From: Litoreibacter roseus | GTDB taxonomy: Bacteria; Pseudomonadota; Alphaproteobacteria; Rhodobacterales; Rhodobacteraceae | NCBI RefSeq assembly: GCF_009811795.1 | Contig: NZ_BLJE01000002.1 | Span: forward strand, 496,001-560,000 | Direction: 5' to 3' | DNA length: 64,000 bases | In this document: one piece after another, positions 9,568 to 17,870 of the stretch | How the letters are laid out: each line of letters starts with the position of its first letter | Numbering within the stretch: the stretch's first letter is position 1 | Notes under the pieces: model-generated | What the model was told of the DNA's origin: nothing | Database searches by the model: none | The model's input: the letters and a program-made list of their open reading frames with translations, nothing else | Translations under genes and position numbers: made by a program

Positions 9568-10023
9568 ATGAGCGAGATCAAGACCACGGCGGAAGCGATC
9601 GAGAACGCAGCGCTGCCCAAGTCGCGCGCGGTGCATCTGTCCAATTGCGCGCCGACGCCGGAACAACAACCGCTTCCCAAGGGCGTTACGGATAAGCCTT
9701 TGTCCGAGAAAAGTCCGGCGGAATGGGCCTATGAACGGCTGATCCTTTATATCAAGAACTTTGAAGAGCAACTCGACAACAACCACGAGATTGCGATGGG
9801 CTTCACGGGCGGCACCACAGGGATCATGCGAATCGAAGGCATGGGGTTCTACGCGCCTGATATCATCAGCTTTTACGGCAGCGATCCAGAAGGGGGGCGA
9901 ACTCAACAGATCCAGCATGTCACTCAGCTCAATGTCCTGCTTCGTGCCTTGCCGAAGAAAGTGGATCAGCCCGAGCCGAACCGCATCGGGTTTCGGCTGG
10001 CACAGGATCTTGAGCAGGACTAA
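9568..10023 (+). CDS. DUF6173-like small protein of unknown function
   Basis: A 151-residue soluble protein that I recognise as belonging to a small conserved family seen in Rhodobacterales (I believe DUF6173). It begins with a low-complexity, proline-containing leader and then a compact domain from about residue 48 (SPAEWAYERLILYIKNFEEQLD) with EIAMGFTGG and RIEGMGFYAPDIISFYG. I see no catalytic motif, signal peptide or membrane segment. It sits 22 bases after the hydrolase gene on the same strand. Function is not known to me. Confidence 0.7.
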   Translation: MSEIKTTAEAIENAALPKSRAVHLSNCAPTPEQQPLPKGVTDKPLSEKSPAEWAYERLILYIKNFEEQLDNNHEIAMGFTGGTTGIMRIEGMGFYAPDIISFYGSDPEGGRTQQIQHVTQLNVLLRALPKKVDQPEPNRIGFRLAQDLEQD

Positions 10024-10098
10024 TGCAAAGATCGTCGCAGTGACACGGCGAACAGAATCCGCTAACAGGGCAAAAATCAGTCAGTACGGAGCATTCCA

Positions 10099-10233
10099 AT
10101 GGAAGAGCACAAGCACGGATCCATGGACATCAAGGAACAAGAGAAGACCTTCGAGGGCTTCGTGAAATTCACGACCTATAGCGTCGTTGCGATTTTGTTC
10201 ATCCTGATCTTCCTCGCCGTCTTCAACTCCTAA
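10099..10233 (+). CDS. aa3-type cytochrome c oxidase subunit IV
   Basis: A 44-residue protein with a charged N-terminus (MEEHKHGSMDIKEQEKTFEG) and one C-terminal membrane helix (about residues 24-42, ending LIFLAVFNS). This is the layout of the tiny fourth subunit of alphaproteobacterial aa3 cytochrome c oxidase, which packs against subunits I and III in the inner membrane. A CGGAG ribosome site lies just upstream of ATG 10099. The main oxidase genes are not in this window, which is common for this subunit. Confidence 0.85.
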   Translation: MEEHKHGSMDIKEQEKTFEGFVKFTTYSVVAILFILIFLAVFNS

Positions 10234-10239
10234 ATCTGC

Positions 10240-10833
10240 GTGATCAAACGAACGGTATTGGTCCTGAGCCTTGTGCTGGGGCTGTCGGCCTGTGGCGCGG
10301 AATCCGTCTGGGCCCCAGAAGAGGATGTGCGTCGTGCGGTTTACCGGGATCCCGGTCCCGCGACATTGACGTTGATCACCGTCGTCAACAACAGGTCTGG
10401 GTCAGGTGCCCACAGCGCGCTCTTGATCAATGGCTCGCAGCGCGTTGTCTGGGATCCTGCCGGGACATGGTGGAACCCCGCCGCGCCAGAACGCAACGAT
10501 CTGCACTACGGCATGACGGATCAGATGGTCGATATCTATATCGACTACCACACGCGCGAGACCTACCGGACGGTTGTTCAGGAAATCAAAGTCAGTCGCG
10601 CGGTAGCCGATCAAGCCATCCGAGAGGCCAGCGCCTATGGTGCGGTGCCCAAGGCCTACTGCGCTGTATCGACGGCCGATATTCTGAATGGCCTGCCGGG
10701 CTTTGGATCCATCCCGACTTCGTATTTTCCGAATAGCATGATGGATGCTTTCGCCAAGTTGCCCGGTGTCAAAACGCGCGTCTTCCGTGACGATGACTCT
10801 GATGACAATTCAGGCCTGTTGCCCGCTGGCTAG
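10240..10833 (+). CDS. putative lipoprotein, possible NlpC/P60-like cysteine peptidase fold
   Basis: A 197-residue protein starting at GTG 10240, six bases after subunit IV. A signal sequence ending LGLSAC marks lipidation at C18. The body has GSGAHSALLI with H58 and AYCAVSTADIL with C141; a histidine well before a cysteine that starts a helix is the order found in circularly permuted NlpC/P60 (papain-like) enzymes. This is a weak structural guess, not a family match. The C-terminus is acidic. It would sit anchored in a membrane facing the periplasm. Otherwise it is an uncharacterised protein. Confidence 0.6.
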   Translation: MIKRTVLVLSLVLGLSACGAESVWAPEEDVRRAVYRDPGPATLTLITVVNNRSGSGAHSALLINGSQRVVWDPAGTWWNPAAPERNDLHYGMTDQMVDIYIDYHTRETYRTVVQEIKVSRAVADQAIREASAYGAVPKAYCAVSTADILNGLPGFGSIPTSYFPNSMMDAFAKLPGVKTRVFRDDDSDDNSGLLPAG

Positions 10834-10881
10834 TCGCGTTTTAATCTAGTGAGCTTGCCGTTTTTCAATCTGACAATTGCG

Positions 10882-10922
10882 CAAAAACAAACCCCCGGGG
10901 CCGGGCCGCGGGGGTCGTTTTC
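10882..10922. terminator. bidirectional intrinsic terminator between the lipoprotein gene and rpsU
   Basis: A G+C-rich stem pairs ACCCCCG (10891-10897) with CGGGGGT (10909-10915). On the plus strand it is followed by CGTTTTCG; on the minus strand by TTTGTTTTTG. It can therefore end both the lipoprotein operon and rpsU. Confidence 0.75.
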
Positions 10923-10942
10923 GTGTGCAATCTGGCTGTTAC

Positions 10943-11149
10943 CTAGAGACCGCCTTCGCGCTGTGCCTTTTTACGGGCTAGCTTGCGGGCGCGGCGGATG
11001 GCCTCGGCCTTCTCGCGTGCTTTCTTCTCAGACGGCTTTTCGTAATGTTGCTTGAGCTTCATTTCCCGAAAAACGCCTTCGCGCTGAAGTTTTTTCTTCA
11101 GAGCACGAAGCGCCTGATCGACGTTGTTGTCGCGAACGCTTACCTGCAT
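10943..11149 (-). CDS. rpsU: 30S ribosomal protein S21
   Basis: A very basic 68-residue protein beginning [20 protein letters not shown] and ending in lysine/arginine-rich helices, the standard S21 sequence. S21 binds the 30S platform near the anti-Shine-Dalgarno end of 16S rRNA and helps start translation. It is monocistronic here, with a terminator downstream and a structured leader upstream (see the separate entry). Divergent from the COQ9-family gene. Confidence 0.97.
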   Translation of the reverse strand: MQVSVRDNNVDQALRALKKKLQREGVFREMKLKQHYEKPSEKKAREKAEAIRRARKLARKKAQREGGL

Positions 11150-11203
11150 GTGGTGTCACCACCTTCCTAAGTTAGAGTTGCAAGATATTGCAGGAGGTGG
11201 CCG
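11150..11203 (-). promoter_or_regulatory. candidate structured 5' leader of rpsU
   Basis: Read on the minus strand, CCACCTCC (plus 11193-11200) can pair with GGAAGGTGG (plus 11159-11167, the purine-rich ribosome site) with one bulged A. Between them TGCAA-TATC-TTGCA (11179-11192) forms its own hairpin. Just before the ATG, GTGGT-GAC-ACCAC is a second, mutually exclusive hairpin using part of the same site. This is what a leader that hides or frees the ribosome site would look like. Seen by eye only; no folding energy was computed. Confidence 0.45.
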
Positions 11204-11257
11204 TATAGCAAAGGCGCATTAGCTTGTCTACCATGTGCAACCCAATGGAGTGTTCCG

Positions 11258-11959
11258 ATGTCTGACGATGCCCGCGACCAACTTCTTGATGCTGCTTTGA
11301 TGCATGTTCCCTTCGATGGATGGTCCGAATCCACCTTTAAAGCAGCGATTGAGGACAGTGACGTCGAGACGCCCTTGGCCCATGCTTTGTTCCCGCGGGG
11401 TGCGGTTGATCTGGCGATTGCCTTTCACAAACGCGGCGACGCAGAAATGGTCAAGCGGCTTAAGGCCGAGAACCTGATGTCACTCAGGTTTCGGGACAGA
11501 ATCGCCGCTGCCGTCAGGTTTCGGATAGAAGCGATTGAAAACAAGGAAGCCGTTCGTCGGGGATCGAGCCTTTTTGCGCTGCCACAATACGCGGGCGATG
11601 GTGCCCGGCTGATCTGGGGAACGGCGGATCTGATTTGGAACACGCTGGGCGACACATCCGAGGACTACAATTGGTACACCAAACGCGCCACGCTGTCGGG
11701 CGTGTATGGATCGACGATCCTGTTCTGGATGGGCGATGACAGCGAAGGCAGTCACGAAACCTGGGCTTTCCTCGACCGCCGCATCGACAACGTGATGCAG
11801 TTCGAGAAGGTGAAGGCACAGATCAACGACAACCCTGTCGCCTCGCGCTTACTGGCTGGTCCGAACTGGTTATTGTCGAAACTGAAAAAGCCGATGGCGA
11901 TGCCCGATCCCGATCTGCCTGGGCACTGGAAGCCAAGCTCGGGTGCGGATCGGGGCTAA
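11258..11959 (+). CDS. COQ9 family protein (ubiquinone biosynthesis accessory)
   Basis: A 233-residue protein of the COQ9 family, which in mitochondria binds lipid and helps the COQ7 hydroxylase. It has the TetR-like helical fold signature: an N-terminal helical part (DQLLDAALMHVPFDGWSESTFKAA), then the conserved core with WNTLGDTSEDYNWYTKRATLSGVY and TILFWMGDDSEG, followed by a segment typical of the family (TWAFLDRRIDNVMQFEKVK). ATG 11258 lies about 100 bases from the divergent rpsU start. Role in quinone synthesis is by family. Confidence 0.9.
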   Translation: MSDDARDQLLDAALMHVPFDGWSESTFKAAIEDSDVETPLAHALFPRGAVDLAIAFHKRGDAEMVKRLKAENLMSLRFRDRIAAAVRFRIEAIENKEAVRRGSSLFALPQYAGDGARLIWGTADLIWNTLGDTSEDYNWYTKRATLSGVYGSTILFWMGDDSEGSHETWAFLDRRIDNVMQFEKVKAQINDNPVASRLLAGPNWLLSKLKKPMAMPDPDLPGHWKPSSGADRG

Positions 11960-12054
11960 GCTGCCAGCGCGTTCGGCGGGACGCAAGCATGCGCTTTCCG
12001 AGGCGACCCGATACCTGCTAGTCGTTACGGGAAACGTCAGGAGGTGGACCAGTC

Positions 12055-13035
12055 ATGACAGGTGAGATGAGGGTTGTCGAAATCAGCGAACCGGGCGGAC
12101 CTGATGTTCTGGTGCCTGCCAAACGTCCTATCCCGCAGCCAGGACATGGCGAGATTTTGATCAAGGTAGCGTTCGCTGGTGTGAACCGGCCAGATGCGCT
12201 GCAGCGGGCTGGCAGCTACAACCCGCCCCCCGGCGCGTCTGACCTGCCCGGGCTGGAAGCTTCCGGCCATATCGCCGCGATCGGGTCCGGTGTGACGGGC
12301 TGGTCAGAGGGGGACCCGGTTTGCGCGTTGCTGCCCGGGGGCGGCTACGCGGAATATGTCACCACACCCGCAGCCCACGCCTTGCCGGTTCCCGAAGGAC
12401 TAAGCCTGAAACAGGCTGCCGCCCTGCCGGAGACCTATTTCACCGTTTGGTCCAACGTGTTCATGCGCGGCGGACTGAAAGCGGGGGAGCGGTTCTTGGT
12501 GCATGGCGGCTCGTCCGGTATTGGCACGACCGCGATTCAATTGGCAGCCGTTATGGGTGCGCGGGTGTTCACTACAGCGGGCAATGACGAGAAATGCGCG
12601 GTCTGTCGGGATCTGGGGGCCGAACAGGCGATCAACTACCGGGACGCGGATTTCGTCGAGGTCCTCAAAGCCGAAGGTGGGGCCGACCTGATTCTTGATA
12701 TGGTTGGTGGGGACTATATCCCCCGCAATCTCAAGGCGCTCGCAATGGACGGACGGCTGGTGCAAATCGCGTTCCTGCAGGGTCCAAAGGTTGAGGTGAA
12801 CTTCGCGATGATGATGGTGCGCCGCCTGACTATTACCGGCTCAACTCTGCGCCCCCAAAGCGACTTGGCTAAGGCACGCATTGCGGACGAGTTGCGCGAA
12901 AAGGTCTGGCCCTTGCTGGCATCGGGCCGAATTGCGCCCGTTATGGACAGTGAATTCGTGCTGGATGAGGCCGCGAAAGCTCATGCCTGGATGGAGACCT
13001 CGCAGCATATCGGCAAGATCATCCTGACGCTGTGA
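12055..13035 (+). CDS. NAD(P)H:quinone oxidoreductase, zinc-independent MDR (PIG3/QorA-like)
   Basis: A 326-residue medium-chain reductase of the quinone oxidoreductase group. It lacks the cysteine cluster of zinc alcohol dehydrogenases and has the GroES-like N-terminal part (NRPDALQRAGSYNPPPG), the hinge LPETYFTVWSNVF, and a Rossmann cofactor site (LVHGGSSGIGTTAIQLA). The start at ATG 12055 follows a strong AGGAGGT ribosome site at about 12039; ATG 12067 is a second choice. It likely reduces quinones with NADPH in the cytosol. Convergent with the CreA-like gene, two bases apart. Confidence 0.9.
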   Translation: MTGEMRVVEISEPGGPDVLVPAKRPIPQPGHGEILIKVAFAGVNRPDALQRAGSYNPPPGASDLPGLEASGHIAAIGSGVTGWSEGDPVCALLPGGGYAEYVTTPAAHALPVPEGLSLKQAAALPETYFTVWSNVFMRGGLKAGERFLVHGGSSGIGTTAIQLAAVMGARVFTTAGNDEKCAVCRDLGAEQAINYRDADFVEVLKAEGGADLILDMVGGDYIPRNLKALAMDGRLVQIAFLQGPKVEVNFAMMMVRRLTITGSTLRPQSDLAKARIADELREKVWPLLASGRIAPVMDSEFVLDEAAKAHAWMETSQHIGKIILTL

Positions 13036-13037
13036 AA

Positions 13038-13499
13038 TCACTTTGTTCCGTCAAAGAGCGGCACGGTCGACATCGACATTTTTGCGGATCCGTCCTGCAC
13101 GTCGCGGGCGTGGGAGACATAGATGAGCGTCCGGTTGTCCTCATCAAAGATCCGGCGGACTTTAAGGCTTTTCCAAATGATGGATCGGCGCTCGCTGAAG
13201 ACGGACTCTCCGTCGCTGCCTCGATCGATATTGCCCAACGTGATCGGTCCAGTTTGACGACATGCGATAGAAGAGTTCGAAGGATCCTCAAACCAGTTGC
13301 CCTTTTGCAGCCGGTCGATCAATCCGCGCTCGAAATAGGAAACGTGGCAGGTGACGCCCTCGACCTTGGGATCGGCGAAAGCCTCAATAATGATGTCGTT
13401 GCCCAGCCAGTCCACATCAACACTGCCGACCTCATCTGCAGTGGCGGGAAGGGTAGCAGAGGCCAGAAAACCGGCGGCGAGAAGAAGCTGTTTTGTCAT
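13038..13499 (-). CDS. CreA family periplasmic protein
   Basis: A 153-residue exported protein with a signal peptide (MTKQLLLAAGFLASATLPATA) and the CreA family pattern: VGSVDVDWLGND, DPKVEGVTCHVSYFERG, then IACRQTGPI, with two conserved cysteines. CreA is encoded beside creBCD in E. coli but its function is not established. ATG 13499 has a good AGGAG site; the longer frame to 13574 overlaps the end of the RNase T2 gene and lacks signal-peptide character. It follows the RNase T2 gene by 56 bases on the same strand. Confidence 0.88.
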   Translation of the reverse strand: MTKQLLLAAGFLASATLPATADEVGSVDVDWLGNDIIIEAFADPKVEGVTCHVSYFERGLIDRLQKGNWFEDPSNSSIACRQTGPITLGNIDRGSDGESVFSERRSIIWKSLKVRRIFDEDNRTLIYVSHARDVQDGSAKMSMSTVPLFDGTK

Positions 13500-13555
13500 T
13501 GGTCGTCTCCTGAATGCGTCTGACCAACGCTTGGGGCGGCCGTCAGGTCCATCTG

Positions 13556-14185
13556 TCACCGAATAGGGTCCCAAAGGGCGTCTGACTGACTACAATCCCG
13601 ACGGGTATCCGCGCCACACCGGCGGGGCTCTAGATCCTTCGTCAGGCAGATCCGGACCTCCTGAATACGGCGGGATTTGCAAGTGATCGTGATCCCGTCT
13701 GCAGTCAGCTGTGGATTGGCCTCCAGAAATGCTTCTTCCACGACAGATGCCGGCAGCTTCACGGCGTCTTTCAATTTTCGGAAGACAGCCGGGCGCGTGA
13801 CAGCGTTATACGCTTGCCGAGACTTCTCGTAATACGCAGCCGCAGACAGCCCAGAACACCGACCATGTTTGTTCCACTGATGCCATGCCAAACCCGATGA
13901 GCCCATGATATCCGTCATCTCCGCCGTTTGTGCCCGGGACGGGTTGCGCGCAGTGGTGGGGCAATCACTGGGCCAGCCTCGCTCGTATTGCGGCCAGAGC
14001 CCGTGCAGTGTCCAACCGTAGTCGTGCCGGGTCTGGCATTGATCTGCGCCACGCCGGTCGCCTTCTAGGGCGCACCATGTGGGTGACCAAGACAGCGCCA
14101 GAACGTAGTAATCGAATGCGCCTGCGCGATCATCTTCAGCCGAGGCTACGCTGCTGAGGGCGAGCAATATCAGGAGCCACCGCAT
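13556..14185 (-). CDS. ribonuclease T2 family protein, exported
   Basis: An exported 209-residue ribonuclease of the T2 family, expected to act in the periplasm or outside the cell. The signal peptide ends about SVASA (residue 16). The first active-site block is GWTLHGLWP (H61) and the second is AWHQWNKHGRC (H102, K106, H107). In the best-known members the second block reads H-E-W; here Gln replaces the catalytic-region Glu. Six or more cysteines can form disulfides. I prefer ATG 14185; a GTG six bases upstream is possible. It is divergent from trcR. Confidence 0.9.
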   Translation of the reverse strand: MRWLLILLALSSVASAEDDRAGAFDYYVLALSWSPTWCALEGDRRGADQCQTRHDYGWTLHGLWPQYERGWPSDCPTTARNPSRAQTAEMTDIMGSSGLAWHQWNKHGRCSGLSAAAYYEKSRQAYNAVTRPAVFRKLKDAVKLPASVVEEAFLEANPQLTADGITITCKSRRIQEVRICLTKDLEPRRCGADTRRDCSQSDALWDPIR

Positions 14186-14311
14186 TTCCACTTTCCCTTC
14201 GCTGTCTGCATCCCTATATACGCGTCAGGTTCCCCAACAACACGAACTTGTTCCAATCGGGACAGCCCCTAAGCCGGGCGACGGGACAGGTGTATTCGAA
14301 GAGGAGAGATC

Positions 14312-15085
14312 ATGGCAAAACCGATTATGGCGAAAGCCACAGCCGTTTGGCTGGTGGACAACACCACATTGACCTTCAAACAGATTGCCGATTTCTGCGG
14401 TTTGCATGAATTGGAAGTCCAAGGCATCGCGGATGGCGACGTCGCCGCGGGTGTGAAGGGCTTCGATCCGATTACCAATAACCAGCTGACGCAGGAAGAG
14501 ATCGACAAGGGTCTCGAAAATCCGCGCCACAAGCTGCAGTTGAAATACAACGCTGCCGCCGAGGGTGAACAGCAACGTCGCGGCCCCCGTTACACACCAT
14601 TGTCGAAACGGCAGGACCGCCCGGCATCCATCTTGTGGCTGGTGAAATTCCACCCTGAGCTGAGCGATGGTCAGATCAGCAAGTTGGTCGGTACAACAAA
14701 ACCCACCATCAACGCGATCCGTGAGCGGACCCACTGGAACATCCAGAATATTCAGCCGATTGATCCTGTTGCTTTGGGTCTTTGCAAACAGTCCGAACTG
14801 GACGCTGCTGTTCAGAAGGCCAACGCGAAGAGGGCCAAAGAGGGCGAGGTCATGTCCGACGAGGAACGGCGCAAGCTGGTCTCGACCGAGCAATCGCTGG
14901 GCGTTGAGCCTGAGGCGAAGATGCCCGCCGCAATCTCCGGTCTTGAGACATTCTCACTGACGGACTCGAAAGACGAAGATGACGAGGAAGAAGAGCTGCT
15001 GGTCGATGCGGACAGCCTGTTCAACCTGCCAGATTCGCCCGGCGAGACAGACGGCGAAAAAGACGAAGAGAACGACAAGGACTGA
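14312..15085 (+). CDS. trcR: cell-cycle transcriptional regulator TrcR (DUF1013)
   Basis: A 257-residue protein of the DUF1013 family, found in alphaproteobacteria and named TrcR from work on the CtrA/cell-cycle network. The N-terminal two thirds (about 1-150) hold the conserved domain, with TATAVWLVDNTTLTF-like TAVWLVDNTTLTFKQIADFC and PASILWLVKFHPELSDGQI; the second block, with DGQISKLVGTTKPTINAIRE, looks like a helix-turn-helix. The tail from about 205 is extremely acidic (runs of D and E). ATG 14312 follows GAGGAGA. The stop abuts the convergent ccoS stop exactly. Confidence 0.9.
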   Translation: MAKPIMAKATAVWLVDNTTLTFKQIADFCGLHELEVQGIADGDVAAGVKGFDPITNNQLTQEEIDKGLENPRHKLQLKYNAAAEGEQQRRGPRYTPLSKRQDRPASILWLVKFHPELSDGQISKLVGTTKPTINAIRERTHWNIQNIQPIDPVALGLCKQSELDAAVQKANAKRAKEGEVMSDEERRKLVSTEQSLGVEPEAKMPAAISGLETFSLTDSKDEDDEEEELLVDADSLFNLPDSPGETDGEKDEENDKD

Positions 15086-15271
15086 TCAGTCCTTTGCTGC
15101 CCGCCCGGTTTGATCCCGGTCGGGTGGCTCCGCCTCATCGCTAAAGAGGATCCGTTGAGCGTCCCCGTCGAGGTCTTCGTACTGGTCGGACCGTAAGCTC
15201 CAGACAAACGCGATCAGACCAACCGCCCCAAGGCACAGCGACACCGGAACCAGAATGAGCAGAATGTTCAT
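15086..15271 (-). CDS. ccoS: cbb3-type oxidase assembly protein CcoS
   Basis: A 61-residue inner-membrane protein with one N-terminal helix (about 4-25) and a short acidic cytosolic tail including SLRSDQYEDLDGDAQRIL, the CcoS signature. CcoS is needed for inserting heme b and copper into CcoN. Its start overlaps the ccoI stop by four bases (ATGA), so it is the last gene of ccoGHIS. Confidence 0.93.
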   Translation of the reverse strand: MNILLILVPVSLCLGAVGLIAFVWSLRSDQYEDLDGDAQRILFSDEAEPPDRDQTGRAAKD

Positions 15272-17409
15272 GCCCTGAGCCTCAGCGCGTTCACCAACAC
15301 CGACAGCGAGGACAGGGACATCGCGATGGCCGCCATCAAAGGCGTCGCAAACCCCAGCAGGGCGATGGGTACCGCGATCACATTGTATGCCACCGACACT
15401 GCGAAGTTTTCCGTCACCCGCGCCTTGGCTTGAACGGCAACCCGTGCGGCCTCGGGAATGGCGCCCAGATCCGGGTTTAGCAGCACCATGTCAGAGGCGA
15501 CACGCGCCACATCCGTCGCCGTCGCAGGTGCCATCGAAACGAAAGCCTGAGCCAAAGCTGGCGCGTCATTCATGCCGTCGCCGACCATCAGAACCTTGCG
15601 TCCGTTGATCCGCATCGCGGCCAGTGCGTCGGACTTGTCACTGGGCGACATGGCCGCTGTGATATCTGTGATACCCACGCGCGCGCCCAGATATTGCGCA
15701 GCCCGGTCTTGATCGCCGGTGAACAAAGCCACGTGCAGCCCCATTTTCTTGAGGTCCTGAACCGCCTCCAGAACGCCGGGTCTGAGTTGTTCCTCGATCT
15801 GGATTGTCTTCGGGACCGCGTCGCCGATCCGCAGGGCCGGACCAGACGCCGCACCAGTCAGCGCCGCGCTGCCCAACCGAACGCGCTGACCCTCGAACAT
15901 CGCGGTGATCCCGGTGCCCGGTTCTTCACGAACTGACGAAAGCTGCGCAGGAGTGATGTCCTTGGGTAGAGCCGCACAGATCGCACGGGACACCGGATGG
16001 CGAGAGGTTTGCGCCAATCCCTTTAAAACGGCCAGTTCGAGGTCAGAAAAGGCGCTTGTATCTACGGTGACCTGTCCTTCGGTCAGCGTGCCGGTTTTGT
16101 CGAAGACGACGGTGTCGACCTCGGCCAACCGTTCTAGAGCCGTTGCGTTTTTCAGCAACAGACCGCTGCGGAACAGGCGCCCTGACGCGGCCGTCATCAC
16201 GGCCGGAACCGCCAGGCCCAACGCACAGGGGCAGGTGATGATCAGGACGGCGATTGCGATGTTCATGGAAAGCCGCACGTCGCCGGAGATCGCCAACCAG
16301 ACCACAAAGGCGGCCAGCGCCAATAGATGAACAGCAGGGGCATAGATCTGCGCAGCGCGGTCGGCGAGGCCGGTATAGGTGTTGCGTGCGGTTTCCGCGA
16401 TTTCGATCAAGGCGGCCATCTTGCGCAGGGTGGTATCCTCTCCCCGGGCTGTGACGCGCAGCTCAAGCGGACCGGTTAGATTGACCTCCCCCGCCAGAAT
16501 GGCATCGCCGGTGCGCGCAGCATGGGGCAGGCTCTCACCCGTAATAAAGGATCGGTCAACTTCGCTTTCGCCGCGCACGACCTCTCCATCCAGCGGTACC
16601 CGCACACCGGCGGGCACAAGGATCCGATCGCCCACCGCGATATCCTCGAGTGCGGCGGTTTCCTGATCCGTCCCGATCAGCCTTGTAACGCGCGGGATCT
16701 CCAGCGCCGCCAGTTCTTTCGCCGCAGAGCGCGCCGCGCTCCGTGTGCGGTGATCCAAATAGCGCCCGATCAGCAGAAAGAACGTAAGGGACAACGCCGC
16801 GTCGAAATACGCATGTGCCCCACTTTGGGAGGTCTCGTAGAGCGACATGCCCGCCGCCAGCAGGATCGCGAGCGAGATCGGTACGTCCATATTCAGCTTC
16901 CGCACGGCCAGCGCGCTGAGCGCGTGCCTGTAGAACGGCTGCCCGGCGTAGATTATCGCGGGCAGGGCGATCATGGCGGAAATCCAGTGGAACATGTCCC
17001 GCGTCGCTTCGGTCGCGCCGGACCAGACCGACACGGACAAAAGCATGACATTCATCATCGCAAAACCCGACACTGCGATGCGGATCAGAAGATCCAGCCC
17101 GGTCTTGTCCTTCTGCTGACCCAATGTGGCGCTGTCCAGTTCCAGCGCGTCGAAGCCGACGTTTCGGATGGCGGTCAGCAAAGGTTCCGCCGTGATGCCT
17201 GGCGCGGTTTGGATGCGGACCCGCTTGAGGCCCAGATTGACCCGCGCGGCCACCACGCCATCGACTTGCATCAACGCCCGCTCGACCTTGGAGATACAGG
17301 CGGCGCAATGGACCGTGGGAAGGGAGATCTGGATCGCGTCGGGCCTATCGACCGATGGGGTATCGGCATCAGGCCCAGTGGCGCATCCGGGGCAGGCGGC
17401 GACGGTCAT
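15268..17409 (-). CDS. ccoI: copper-translocating P-type ATPase CcoI
   Basis: A P1B copper ATPase of 713 residues that delivers copper for cbb3 oxidase assembly across the inner membrane. From the N-terminus: a CPGC motif at 6-9, a heavy-metal domain with C35-A-A-C38, the TM region, the phosphatase loop with TGES, the CPC ion-binding motif (TCPCALGLA), the phosphorylated aspartate in FDKTGTLT, and the hinge GDGMNDAPAL. Four-base overlaps link it to ccoH before and ccoS after. Position in the cluster separates it from a detoxifying CopA. Confidence 0.96.
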   Translation of the reverse strand: MTVAACPGCATGPDADTPSVDRPDAIQISLPTVHCAACISKVERALMQVDGVVAARVNLGLKRVRIQTAPGITAEPLLTAIRNVGFDALELDSATLGQQKDKTGLDLLIRIAVSGFAMMNVMLLSVSVWSGATEATRDMFHWISAMIALPAIIYAGQPFYRHALSALAVRKLNMDVPISLAILLAAGMSLYETSQSGAHAYFDAALSLTFFLLIGRYLDHRTRSAARSAAKELAALEIPRVTRLIGTDQETAALEDIAVGDRILVPAGVRVPLDGEVVRGESEVDRSFITGESLPHAARTGDAILAGEVNLTGPLELRVTARGEDTTLRKMAALIEIAETARNTYTGLADRAAQIYAPAVHLLALAAFVVWLAISGDVRLSMNIAIAVLIITCPCALGLAVPAVMTAASGRLFRSGLLLKNATALERLAEVDTVVFDKTGTLTEGQVTVDTSAFSDLELAVLKGLAQTSRHPVSRAICAALPKDITPAQLSSVREEPGTGITAMFEGQRVRLGSAALTGAASGPALRIGDAVPKTIQIEEQLRPGVLEAVQDLKKMGLHVALFTGDQDRAAQYLGARVGITDITAAMSPSDKSDALAAMRINGRKVLMVGDGMNDAPALAQAFVSMAPATATDVARVASDMVLLNPDLGAIPEAARVAVQAKARVTENFAVSVAYNVIAVPIALLGFATPLMAAIAMSLSSLSVLVNALRLRA

Positions 17410-17870
17410 CCGGGGTTCCTTACGATGATGCGTTGGCGGAAGGGCGTACCGTCCTCGGCGACGGCTTCAAGCCGCAGGTTCCAATTGCCCGGCGCGACCG
17501 AGACCGGGGCCGTGAAGCGGGTGCCGTCAAAGACGAAATGCGGGCTTTGATCCTCGTAGACATGGGTGGCCCGACCCAGCACGGCGGACACGATTTGCGG
17601 CTCCGCCACACCTTCGGTCGTGTTGAAGGTCACGCTCAGCTGCCCCCGTTCGATTTGCGCAGACACGTCCCAGTTCAGCGCCTCTTGTGCACTTCGGTCT
17701 TTTTGAAAGGACTGGCTGACTACGTAGGAATTCTTCGTCTCCAAACCCGGAAAGGTCGCGACTGCCTGAAACGCCAAGGTCAGGTTGACCGCGATGATCA
17801 CCCCGAACGCACTGCAGGTAATGAACAGAACCTTGCGCCCGGTGAGCGGTTTGACGGGTTTCACTGTCAT
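17406..17870 (-). CDS. ccoH: cbb3 oxidase assembly protein CcoH/FixH
   Basis: A 154-residue membrane protein with one N-terminal helix (about 12-37) and a periplasmic domain typical of FixH: NSYVVSQSFQKDRSAQEALNW, then a beta-rich part ending NWNLRLEAVAEDGTPFRQRI. It is required for stable assembly of the cbb3 oxidase. Its start overlaps the ccoG stop and its stop overlaps the ccoI start, each by four bases. Confidence 0.94.
   Translation of the reverse strand: MTVKPVKPLTGRKVLFITCSAFGVIIAVNLTLAFQAVATFPGLETKNSYVVSQSFQKDRSAQEALNWDVSAQIERGQLSVTFNTTEGVAEPQIVSAVLGRATHVYEDQSPHFVFDGTRFTAPVSVAPGNWNLRLEAVAEDGTPFRQRIIVRNPG

Noticed and set aside
16522-17550. 342-codon open frame on the plus strand opposite ccoI/ccoH
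   Set aside because: Antisense shadow in G+C-rich DNA, full of Arg/Gly/His without any motif, and no ribosome site.
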